A DNA stretch of 64,000 bases, from NCBI RefSeq assembly GCF_029633865.1, contig NC_079216.1, positions 62,380,860 through 62,444,859 of the forward strand. The letters run 5' to 3'. This document shows, in pieces, positions 23,677 to 34,100 of the stretch (within the stretch, counting starts at the first letter, position 1; each line of letters opens with the position of its first letter). Below the pieces are notes generated by a model. The model saw nothing but the letters and a program-made list of their open reading frames with translations, had not been told where the DNA came from and made no database searches. The DNA comes from Lampris incognitus (taxonomy: Eukaryota > Chordata > Actinopteri > Lampriformes > Lampridae). The translations under genes were made by a program, and so were the position numbers.

Positions 23677-23986
23677 CAGGGGCGGATCTACGGGGTGGCA
23701 AGGGGTGGCAGCTGCCACCTCTGGGACACAGTCTTGTCACCCCTGTTGCCACCCCATTTATAAATCAGATAATATGTTTTTAAAGTATATTTTATGTACA
23801 TGCATGGTGAAGGTCAATGAGACCCGCACCAAACCCATATCAAACAGAAGTCGCCGATTTAGAATCCCCCCCTCCCTCTTACCAGGCGCGGATCTACGGG
23901 GTGGCAAAGGGGTGGCAGCTGCCACCTCTGGGACACAGTCTTGCCCCCCCTTTGCCACCCCAGGAAAAAATCTCTAGATCCACCAC
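23677..23986. mobile_element. Two copies of a foldback repeat (GGATCTACGGGGTGGCA family)
   Basis: Segments 23677-23756 and 23882-23986 share the start GCGGATCTACGGGGTGGCAA and the core GGCAGCTGCCACCTCTGGGA. The second copy is a near-palindrome: its right end (TGCCACCCC ... TAGATCCACCACTG) is the inverse of its left end. The first is truncated. This resembles small non-autonomous DNA elements found throughout fish genomes. Confidence 0.65.
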
Positions 23987-24650
23987 TGGATGTATGGCAT
24001 CTTTAAGGAACTCCCTCACAAAATAACATCTTAGAGGACGTGATCTTTAAATTTGTGAATGTATTGCATGTACATATGAGACTCTGAATATAACTTATAA
24101 TCGTATTTCAAGCTAAAATACCTCATTGTTCTGTGTAAGCATAGATAAAAGTGAAGGAGGCACAGGGCGTCTTTGTCCTGTTATGGGTGATCTCCTATGC
24201 ATGTTCACCAATTCGTTAAATTATTTGGGTGACCCCATTCAGTTGCATCGACAGTCCCTTGTGGGTTGTGCTCTCGAGCCGGTCGCCCTGGATTGGGAAC
24301 CGCATTTATCATCCTAACAACGACAGGGAGGACAAAGCATCGCTCTTCCGTGCCAGACAACGCCACTTGTGGACTTGTGAGGAAGTAAGCGATCAGTCCC
24401 TCTACATTCAGCAAGTGCCGTGACGCTGCATAGATTCCGTGTGGCTATTTATAGCCCGGACGGCTAATTGCTATGCAGTGTGTCTGGCGTCTCGGTGGAC
24501 AAAGGGACACTTCGTGTGACGTCGTAGTCTCAAAATTTGGCATGCAACCTTTCTCATAGATCATAGCCCCTCCCTTTCAGTCTCACGTGCCGTTCGCGGT
24601 GATACACCATGTATTTAAAAAAAAAATCAATCCCACTACAACACCCCTTC
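23987..24650. other. Intergenic DNA, no gene recognised
   Basis: No supported feature. Short ORFs only. Confidence 0.5.
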
Positions 24651-24952
24651 GTAACGATCAGGGATGAATAGGCTCGGTAGCCCTTGGCTAACCCTTTAGT
24701 CGAGCGGATAGCGATGTCTCCCGCGGTGCAGGCGATACGGGTTCGCGTCCCGGCTGTGGCGGTCCCCTCCATCGGATGCGCTTCCCGAAGGAGGGGGGTA
24801 ATGTAACCATCACGGGTGAATAGGCTCGGTAGCCCTTGGCTAACGGTTCGGACCCTTTAGTCGAGCGGTTAGCGATGTCTCCCGCGGTGCGGGCGACACG
24901 GGTTCGCGTCCCGGCTGCGGCAGTTCCCGTTGTTGCCCCCCGAATTCGCAAC
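24651..24952 (+). mobile_element. Tandem pair of tRNA-derived SINE family C
   Basis: Two direct copies with a period of about 152 bp (24651-24802 and 24803-24952). Each contains GAATAGGCTCGGTAGCCCTTGG, a CCCTTTAGTCGAGCGG tRNA-like A-box region, GATGTCTCCCGCGGTGC, and an exact GGTTCGCGTCC B box. The left copy lacks about 10 bp (GGTTCGGAC) and ends in GGAGGGGGGTAATG before the second starts. Either a duplication or a dimeric retroposon would give this layout. Confidence 0.75.
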
Positions 24953-25962
24953 ACCTTGCATTTGCAGGAGAGTCAAACTGTAGTGACATGCTCACGACGG
25001 ACATGGTGGCTTAGATGTATGGCTAAGTCTGAAATCAGTCTGAATGACTGCGGTGAGCGTTATTGACAGTGCCAGTTCACAAAGGATGTGTGTACTATGG
25101 TTGACCTTGGAGGTGTTTCTTTGCTGGGATGTTTAGAGAGTCCGGGTCGTAGCACTTGCAGGAGAGGGCAGCGGTGAATAGCAACGGTGCAATTTTAGCG
25201 GGCCGTTCGGTCAGGGACCATAACCAGATACACCGGCTGGTGAGCTTACAGCGAAGGCCCGGGAGGCTGTTTCAGCTGAGCCACGGCGGGCTTTAAAGGA
25301 GCGGCTAAAAATCATCAGCAGGAGGAGGAGGAGCAGGAACTCCGCACGGGTACTTGTTTATTTAGGACACATCCCCTCCATCTGTTATCTGTGCCGCTGC
25401 AAATCACAGGCACAGCTGCCCGTGACGGTTCGGGCGTCGTCGCCGAGCGTCTGAGACGGCCTCGGAGGTCTCCACGTGATGCACAAAAGACTTGGCTTAC
25501 AGACGAGACCGGGGTGGCGCGAAAAACAACAAACGAAGCGTCTGTACCGCATAGAGCGCGGTCAGTGCAGAGCCAATAAGCAGCGGGTCAAGCCGGGAAT
25601 GCGCCGTGGATCTCACAGGGACGACCCAAATTCTGCACCCTGGTTACCCGCTCCAAGTTATTTTTGGTGGGCCCCGGGTGACCACAGGTGGCTGTGACGA
25701 CGGATGAGCAGAAATGGCTCGCGAAGAAGGCCTGGAGCCCAAACTGCATCCGTGGACTCTTAACCATGAAAAGACTGCATATTGATGAAGACGGCGTGTG
25801 CGTGTGTGTGCGTGCGTGCAGGCGTGAGCCTCTGTGTGCCAATAACCCCAGGGCCTTATCAGGCCGGGGTAGACGGCTGATAAAGCCGCTGCAGACATCT
25901 TCAATAAACGGGAATCAAAAGAACATGAAATTAAACGGAAGGTTCGGAGATAATTAACGGCT

Positions 25963-26001
<39 letters not shown>

Positions 26002-26769
26002 ATTTTCCAATAACGTGCTGCTGCAGGGGCTTGACCTCCCCGGGAAAACGACTCGTCCGCCACGCGTGAGCTTCAGCACTCGTGGCGGACGCGCTATCAA
26101 AGGCGCCGCACACGCGATGCTTTGTAGCCGTTTTGTCGAGGTGGGCTCCGGCAGTCAGACGGGCGGCGGGCCCTTTGATCAGCGCTAATGTAATCAGGGT
26201 CCCGGTGGTCCGAACGCGCCCCGCTGAATGGGGGGAGAATATGGCGCACGATGCAGCATCACTGACTGACACGGAGCCGGACTCTTCATCGCGTCGTCAT
26301 CGTCATATTCATATAGTTCTGAAAAAAACCACCATTTACATGGTTTACAGCATGCCTTGATAATTAGCATATTATAGATGCTAAAGACACACATTTGGAC
26401 AAAGACAGGGGCGTCGACACACGCATACACACATAAACACTCACACAAAGTGTCTCTCGAGCACACACAACACACAACACACAATCAAAACCAATGATTA
26501 TTATAGTAGATTAACCCTAATAGGACAGACAAGTGACATTTCACTGCTGAAACTGATGTTCTGCTCAAGCAGAGCAACAAAGCGAACAAAATTGTGCTAT
26601 TTTACACACGTTTGAATATTTGTATTGTTGTCGTTTGGGAAATATTAACATTTGGCTCCGCAATTCTGATTATTTTGCAGCCCAGATTAGGAGAGGAGCG
26701 GTGCTGAATATGTGCAGCGACAGCACATGACGGCTGTAGACTAACAAAACAAAACTCATTCCACCGTAC
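24953..26769. other. Intergenic DNA with short microsatellites
   Basis: No protein is recognised. A (TG)n run lies at 25967-25999 and CA-rich sequence at 26430-26480. Local GC is raised around 25200-25680 and 26030-26290, but no promoter or exon can be supported. Confidence 0.5.

Positions 26770-26770
<1 letters not shown>

Positions 26771-26842
<72 letters not shown>
26771..26842. repeat. (CT)n microsatellite
   Basis: Pure CT dinucleotides for about 72 bp. Confidence 0.97.
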
Positions 26843-26844
<2 letters not shown>

Positions 26845-27872
26845 GGCTAGTACATATCATCTCGGTGCTATCTGGGCTCATGGGGATGTGTTGTGCTCAG
26901 TAAAAGACAACCAACTTGTTTTTTTTTTTCTGGAGAATTGATGTGATTTACTTTTATTTTTAAACATTTATTCATTTGCTTGTGGTTTGAATGTGATTGT
27001 ATATTTTTTTAAATAAAAGTTACTTTTTAAAAATAAAAAAAAATCTCTCTCTCTCTGACACACACATACATATAATGTCTAAAAAACATTTAGCTTTGTC
27101 AACACTGGTGTAAGATTATGGTGAGCTTTTAAGTGACGCTGGCATACAGACCCTGACAAGTATGAATCCTTATAATAACCACCTACAGATTCAAATCAAA
27201 TTCAATACAGGGGCCTATCTGCTGGCACCCCATTTGAATTTTCCGGACAATTAAGAAGATCAAGAAAGGACCAGCTCATACCTTCTGTGACCCCCCCCCC
27301 CCCCACACACACACACACTTAACAAGATGGTGCCCAACCTTTATTCTGCAGGCACCAATAAGGTAAAGGCAGATGGGGCCATGTGACTGCGGGCCGGAGG
27401 AGCGTCGCACCATGTACAGACCTTTAAAGGCGCCATGGGAAGTTCTCCTGGAATCCGGATCTCTGGCATTCAGCAGTGTGACAAATAACAGCAAGTCAAG
27501 GCAAGCAAAGCACACAATTCATGGACACCGTCAGTAAATATGGCTCACTGTGACCGCTGCGTAGTTTGCTGAGGACTGCAAGTGTGTGTGTGTGTGTGTT
27601 GGGGGGGGGGGTTATTTTATCATTTCCTTGTTTTTAAGTTGGTACCATTCAGCAACCCCTGATGATATGTACTAGCCATGATATACGTATGTTTCAGGAA
27701 AGCTGAAATATCATGAATAGCGCCTAAAAAATCAAGACCAGCTGGCATCACAAGAGGCACCTACCTCACTGGCTGAGAAATCCATGCCGGTAATGTGCTG
27801 AATGTAAATCTCTTTGTGCAATACTCTGCAGATGACGATGGTGAAAATCAAACAAGACCGAGTCCACGCAGA
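26843..27872. other. Intergenic DNA, no gene recognised
   Basis: AT-rich around 26920-27060. A C-run with a CA tract at 27291-27318 and a GT tract with a G-run at 27580-27611 are simple repeats. No gene is supported. Confidence 0.5.
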
Positions 27873-29650
27873 TTAAGGCTGGGTGGTATTGACAAAAGTT
27901 AAATATCAAGATATGTTTGACCTTTATTGATAACATGACTAGTTTGTGAATGACTAAAGGTGTGTTCATCTACTACTACAACTACTACTACTTTTGGCTG
28001 CTCCCGTTAGGGGTCAACACAGCAGATCATCTGTTTCCATCTCTTCCTGTCCTCTGCCTCTTCCTCTGTCACACCAACCACCTGCATGTCCTCCCTCACC
28101 ACATCCATAAACCTCCTCTTTGGCCTTTCTTCCTCTCCTCTTGCCTGGCAGCTCCACCTTCAGGATCCTTCTCCCAATACATGCAGCATCTCTCCTTCGC
28201 ACATGTCCAAACCATCTCAATCTTGCCTCTCCTGCTTTGTCTCCAAACCGTCCAACCTGAGCTGTCCCTCTAATATACTCGTTCCTAATCCTGTCCTTCT
28301 CCGTCACTCCCAGTGAAAATCTTAGCATCTTCATCTCTGCCACCTCCACCTCCTGTCTTTTCATCAGTGCCGCTGTCTCCAAACCATACAACATAGCTGG
28401 TCTCACAACCATCCTGTAAACCTTCCCTTTAACTCTTGCTGGTACCCTTCTGTCACACATCACTCCTGACACTCTTCTTCACCCACTCCACCCTGCCTGC
28501 ACTCTCTTCTTCATCTCTCTTCTGCACTCCCCGTTACTTTGGACAGTTGACCCCAAGTATTTAAACTCATATGCCTTCGTCACCTCCACTCCTTGCATCC
28601 TGACCATTCCACTGTCCTCTCTCTCATTCACGCACATGTATTCCATCTTGCTCCTACTGACTTTCATTCTTCTTCTCTCCAGTGCATACCTCCACCTCTC
28701 GAGGCTCTCCTCAACCTGCTCCCTACTCTCGCTACAGATCACAATGTCATCCGCGAACATCATAGTCCACGGAGACTCCTGCCTGATCTCGTCTGTCAAC
28801 CTGTCCATCACCATTGCAAACAAGAAAGGGCTCAGATCTGATCATTGATGTATTCCCACCTCCACCTTGAACCCATCTGTCATTCCAACCGCACACCTCA
28901 CCATTGTCACACTTCCCTCATACATATCCTGCACCACTCCTACATACTTCTCTGCAACTCCCGACTCCCTCATACAATACCACACCTCCTCTCTCGGCAC
29001 CCTGTCGTATGCTTTCTCTCAATCCACAAAGACACAGTGTAACTCCTTCTGGCCTTCTCTATACTTCTCCATAACATCCTCAAAGCAAACGTCACATCTG
29101 TGGTGCTCTTTCCTGGCATGAAACCATACTGCTGCTCGCTGATCGTCATCTCTCCTCTTAACCTAGCTTCTATTACTCTTTCCCATATCTCCACGCTGTG
29201 GCTGATTAACTTTATACCTCTGTAGTTGCTACAGCTCGGTACCAGTATGCTGCTTCTCCACTCCTCAGGCATCCTCTCACTTTCCAAGATTATGTAAAAC
29301 GGTCTAGTTAAAAACTCCACTACCGTCTCTCCTAAAACACCTCCATGCCTCCACAGGTATGTCTTCTCTCTATTAGTGCATTCATAAGATATTTAAACAC
29401 AAGAACAGTTTTGTGTTTGTTAGTGTGGATATGATGACCCAGCAGGTAGAGGCATTTACTGATCATTTCCCTCAGCAGTCGAATACGTTCAGAAAACTGT
29501 GTCATTTTACTGTAATGCAGCCTTCAAGACAAGGCAATCACAAATTTTAAGCTGTATCTCAATATCACGATAACCAGAATCCCAGACGATATCCAACCTC
29601 ATATCCCAATATCAATATCAAACTGATGTGTCGCCAGGCTCTAATACAGA
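27873..29650. mobile_element. Older 'aggctgggtggtatt' repeat split by a LINE
   Basis: Sequence at 27873-27960 (AGGCTGGGTGGTATTGACAA ...) and at 29545-29645 (ATCACGATAACC ... CCCAATATCAATATC) looks like the two sides of a DNA-transposon-type repeat. Elements of this style recur in fish and have inverted ends around gatatt/aatatc words. The RTE LINE 27966-29350 lies between them. The family assignment is tentative. Confidence 0.4.
27966..29350 (-). mobile_element. RTE-type LINE, 5'-truncated, frameshifted
   Basis: On the minus strand three broken frames cover the reverse transcriptase. 29320-28970 has an NYRGIKLISH motif and a QQYGFMPGKSTTDVTFALR segment. 28823-28479 has the catalytic FADD box (codons at 28757-28746). 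28472-28014 carries the C-terminal segment ending near GKRRGRKAKEEV. Frameshifts separate them, so no functional protein is made. The 3' end at about 27966-28020 shows GGCTGCTCCCGTTAGGGGTC (in + orientation) and a short ACT-rich tail. It is the same family as 13981-14691. Confidence 0.88.
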
Positions 29651-30803
29651 TTAGCTTCGGTATTCTCAAAGTGATATCAGTCTGTAAATGAAAAATGAAT
29701 GAGTGCTGAATCATAGCCCAGACTACTGTTTACTACAACAGTCAAAATGACCAGACGGAGACAGGCCTTTATTGCTTAAAGATTCTCATTCAATCCTAAA
29801 TTTAGATGTTCACTGCCACTTCTAAACGTCCTGTGATAAAATGCCAGTAAAAAATGAATCTGTAAAGTCAAATATATCAGTACTGAGGCCTATAATACCT
29901 CTATAATACTTATGACAACAAAGTATTGAACTCTGAATGATTAGGACTATGTGATCTATGACAACATTTATCTCTGACAACATTAGCATAAATGTACTGG
30001 AAATGAGTATTTTATATAGACCGCTGTGTATTTTACAAAACATGATTTCCAAAATCACAGCTAGAGAAATGCAGTTATCTGAGACCAGGTATTTATTTAT
30101 AGAGTACTTGAAAGAGTGGGTGTGGGTGAATCTCCCTCAGTTAGGTCCAAGACAAACAAAGACCTTATCGAGCTGAGTCCGAGTCCAGATATAGACCAGA
30201 AGTGTGGTAGAGAGAGAGAGAGTCGAGTCTGACTGAGGACAAAACACCAAACCTGTGAATAGATCTGGATGGCCATGCAAGCCGGATGTAGGATTTACTG
30301 GATTTATACTTTATTTCGTTTGCCAACGTTGAACTGTTTCCACAATCCTCCTGCAGTACCAGAGAACCCCTCCGTCAGCCACCATCGCCTCAAACTGCTT
30401 TGAGGCGATGGTGGAAACTAACTCTAGAGACATAGAGTACATGGATCTCTGCTGGTTTGACTTCCCCAGACGGTCTTGTCTCCTCAGAGAGGTCATCTCC
30501 CTCTGGGGTGTGGAGAGCTGTGAGGCGTAGACGGCCGTTTCTTATCTGGATCTGCTCAGTCAGGTGTGAGGGCTTGAGGCCGAGGGGGACACTTGTAGGG
30601 GTCTCAATCCCAGGCCCCGTTAACGCACAAGGAGCTCAGAGGAAACCAGAATGTTGTTTACATTTGACCGAGTACCCTGTTTTTATTTTCCTAGAATTAT
30701 TTAACTTGAACTTGTGAATTCACTGTATCCTCACTGAGCACTTAGCAAGCTAGCATTAAGATGATGATGATAATAACAATAATAATAATGATAATAATAA
30801 TGA
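29651..30803. other. Intergenic DNA with a perfect hairpin
   Basis: No gene is recognised. The one clear structure is a perfect 16-bp stem at 30379-30394 and 30399-30414 with a CTGC loop. A short ATG/ATA-rich microsatellite lies at 30761-30803. Confidence 0.55.
30379..30414. repeat. Perfect 16-bp inverted repeat (hairpin)
   Basis: CCACCATCGCCTCAAA, then a 4-nt loop, then the exact reverse complement. No U-tract follows and no gene ends here, so it is not a terminator. It could arise from palindromic slippage. Confidence 0.9.
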
Positions 30804-31340
30804 ACTCTATTTGTAGAGCACTTTTCATACAAGAGATGTAGCTCAAAGTGATGCACAATAAAATAAGAAATAAAAATGCAACTCATTGAAACGGGAAAAC
30901 AGAAAGACAATAAAATTAGACGATAAAAAGACAGTAGATGATGAAGTATATAAGCGAAAGTAAAAACAGAAACCAGTAAGAATAATAAAACACAAGACAT
31001 TTAGTCAAAACAATGAATAAGAATGACGTTAATTAAAAGCCAAATTGAATAGACAGGTTTTCAGCCGTTGTTTAAAAATATTCAGAGCCTGGCTCTCTTA
31101 AAGGTCTTGGTAGGGTTTTCCATAATTACGGAGAATAGTTTGAAAAAAAAGCTGCACTGTCTATTTTCTGGTGTGCATAGTTGTGAGTATTTAAAGACCC
31201 AGCAGGAGAAGATCTATAAGAGCTCGTGAAGGATTATAAGACGACAAGGAGTCTGCAATGTAGGCCGGTCCCGAACCATTCAGAGCTTTAAAAACAAGTA
31301 AAAGAACTTTAAAATCTCTTCTAAAAGAAAAGATACTTCT
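30804..31340. repeat. Dispersed repeat, decayed
   Basis: The opening (TTTGTAGAGCACTTTTCATAC), CATTCAGAGCTTTAAAAACAAG near 31277 and the general layout resemble a retroposon 3' region found widely in fish. No ORF survives. The identity is from memory of similar sequences and is not certain. Confidence 0.35.
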
Positions 31341-31389
31341 AAATGATATACATACCATGGAGCAGCATGGTATTATATATATATATAAT

Positions 31390-31438
<49 letters not shown>

Positions 31439-31440
<2 letters not shown>

Positions 31441-31568
31441 CCTGTGATGGTCTGGCGGCCTGTCCAGGGTGTCTCCCCACCTGCCGCCCAGTGACTGCTG
31501 GGATAGGCTCCAGCACCCCCGTGACCTTGAGAGCAGGATAAGCGGTTCTGATAATGGATGGATGGATG
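31439..31568 (+). mobile_element. SINE family A, 3' half, + orientation
   Basis: After an AT tract and a GT tract (31374-31438), the CCTGTGATGG, TGTCCAGGGTGTCTCC and GGATAGGCTCCAGCA blocks lead to the ATGGATGGATGG tail. It lies tail-to-tail with the next copy. Confidence 0.82.
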
Positions 31569-31590
31569 CTTTCATTCAGAAAATTATTCA

Positions 31591-31865
31591 TTCATCCATT
31601 ATCCAAACCACTTATCCTGCTCTCAAGGTCGCGGGGATGCTGGAGCCTATCCCAGCAGTCACTGGACGCCAGGAGGGGAGACACCCTGGATCACAGGGCC
31701 CACACACACACACACACACATTCACACCTTGGGATTTAGTACGGTCGAGTCACCTGACCTCCGTGTGTTTGGACTGTGGGAGGAAACCCACGCAGACACG
31801 GGGAGAACATGCAAACACCACACAGAGGACGACCCGGGGCGACCCCCAAGGTTGGACTACCCCGA
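31591..31865 (-). mobile_element. SINE family A, - orientation
   Basis: Inverse of the adjacent copy: tail first (TTCATCCATTATCC), then CGCGGGGATGCTGGAGCC, a CA run, GTGTTTGGACTGTGGGAGGA, GGGGAGAACATGCAAAC, and an end near CAAGGTTGGACTACCCC. The tRNA-like head is missing. Confidence 0.82.
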
Positions 31866-31956
31866 AAAATCAGAAAATGAATTCAAATTCAGGGAATTAG
31901 ATTAAAATTAAATCAATTGAAGATTAATTCAATTTAATTAAATGTATTTAAAAATC

Positions 31957-32010
31957 TACTACTACTACCTTCGGCTGCTCCCGTTAGGGGTCGCCACAGC
32001 GGATCATCCG
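31957..32010 (-). mobile_element. RTE LINE 3' stub
   Basis: An ACT repeat followed by CGGCTGCTCCCGTTAGGGGT and a CGCCACAGCGGATCATCC block is the extreme 3' end of the RTE element seen at 13981-14691 and 27966-29350. It is a severe 5' truncation of about 54 bp. Confidence 0.85.
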
Positions 32011-32210
32011 AATTAAATGTATTTAAAAATAATTAACATTAATTAAAATTCAGAAAATTAATTTGGTTAAAAATAACCTTTTTAAGTACCTTGCTTAAAA
32101 AAGAAAGGTTTGATATAGGCCTATAATGAGGGGGTAGGAGTAGATCACACAAGCATCCAGTTTTTGTCATGCCTTGATATATCAAATCATATTTTTGAGG
32201 AAAAGAGAAC

Positions 32211-32356
<146 letters not shown>

Positions 32357-33677
32357 CCTCTCTGCGATCTTCGGGATACCACTTCTGCCTTTCCCTGATT
32401 GCGCTGCAGTAACAGCAGGACTCAAATACAGAGAGCTCGGCCAAGTGTGTCACTTGAACCATTAGGTTTAGAGACATGGAATGAGAGAGGGAGGGAGGGA
32501 GGGAGGGAGAGACAGAGAGGGGGAGAGAGAGAGTCGTTGTTTCAGTGACAACAGAGTTATTTTTTTCCCTCCTTCAAATGTCCCCGTTATTAGGATGTGA
32601 GTTCGAGTGGTACAGAAGTTCTTCGAGGGCCTTGCACAGAGGGAGTCCATTTGGATGAATGGTGGTTCGGTGGGGTAAGGGTGGGTGACGGATGGGTCAT
32701 TTCATGCCACTGATCAATTTCTCAGTTGTCATGAAACCTTTTGGTGTGGCCATCCTGCAAACGGTGAAGGCAAACCGGAGACTATGCATGAGGAATCAGG
32801 AATCAGGACCACCATCCCTTCGGACCGGCGAGATGTTCACCGTTATAGCTGTCTTTGTGTAACCCCAAGGCTTCTTCCTTATAGTGAAGAGCAATAATTA
32901 CCGACTTTCATTTGTCCTCTTGCACCTGCCAGTACTGTCCACCCCCTAACGTAGCTGATTAGCCCCGGCTGTGATACGCTCTCTCTGTAGACCGTCTTCC
33001 TCTTGCCATCCGCTCTTGTATCTGAAACCAGAAGCATAATCAACTCTCCTCACAAAAGGCCCGTTCTCCAGCCTCTTATTGTTTGAGTCGGATCGTGGTT
33101 GATTAAACGCCCACCTAAGACATCTGAGAAGATACCGCCTGTAAAGTGAATCTAACGTTTAACCTACTACAAGGTTGATATTGAATTTGACTCGGTGGCT
33201 GAACGGTTGCCCATGGGTGTAGCTCGTGAAAGGAGGACTCACGAAGAAACAGATGACACGTTGTTAGCTCTGTCACCTCGAGACCTCATTTCGCAGAGGC
33301 TCGGGTGGTCCTAATCGGTCCCGTCGGGCGCCATTCTGCAGATGAACCTTGACATCCTCAGAGATAGACGGAAAGGTTCGACGTCACTAATGACAACCGA
33401 CGCGGGAAACGATTTCTTGCCGGCCTTGTGCTGCAGAGGCGGTGTGCTCCGGTCAGAGCGTCTCATGGTGTCAGAAGCGTCACTGTCACAGGATGCCATG
33501 TGCAGGCGGAAGCTGTCCCCCTCCCTGTCAGAAAACACACGTCCTCGCCGGTCTGTAATACGCTAACGTGCTAGACCCGTTTAGCACCCATACTGCTGCG
33601 ATGACCTCATGCCCTTTCAGGGCTGTGCTTCGTTTCGTGTTAGCCATGTTTCAAAGTTCTTCTGCTTTGTTAAGACG
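32357..33677. other. Intergenic DNA, no gene recognised
   Basis: A GGGA-rich short tandem repeat lies at 32487-32530. ORFs are short. No feature is supported. Confidence 0.5.
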
Positions 33678-33686
33678 AACCTTGCT

Positions 33687-34091
33687 GGAGTCCGGCTAGC
33701 GCGGCGGTCTGTTCCGTTGCCCACCAACATGGGGATTGCTGGTTCGGATCCCCGTGTTACCTCCGGCTTGGTCGGGCCTCCCTGCAGACACAACTGGCCA
33801 TGTCTGCGGGTGGGAAGTCGGACGTGGGTGCGTGTCCTGGTCGCTGCACCAGCGCCTCCTCTGGGGGAGAAATAGGGGGAATAGCGCGAACCTCCCACGC
33901 GCTACGTCCCCCCTGGCGAAACTCCTCACTGTCAGGTGAAAAGAAGCGGCTGGCGACTCCACATGTATGGGAGGAGGCATGTGGTAGTCTGCAGCCCTCC
34001 CCAGATGGGCAAAAGAGGTGGAGCAGCGACCAGGAGAGCGGGGTAATTGGCCGCATACAATTGAGGAGGAGAGGGGGGAGGGGGGGGGACA
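33687..34091 (+). mobile_element. SINE family B with 9-bp target duplication
   Basis: Head at 33690 (CCGGCTAGCGCGGCGG), B-box-like GGTTCGGATCC at about 33741, full body and GCATACAATTG end with a G-rich tail. Exact direct repeats AACCTTGCT flank it at 33678-33686 and 34092-34100. A short internal segment (GGTCGG...) is deleted around 33863 relative to other copies. Confidence 0.87.
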
Positions 34092-34100
34092 AACCTTGCT

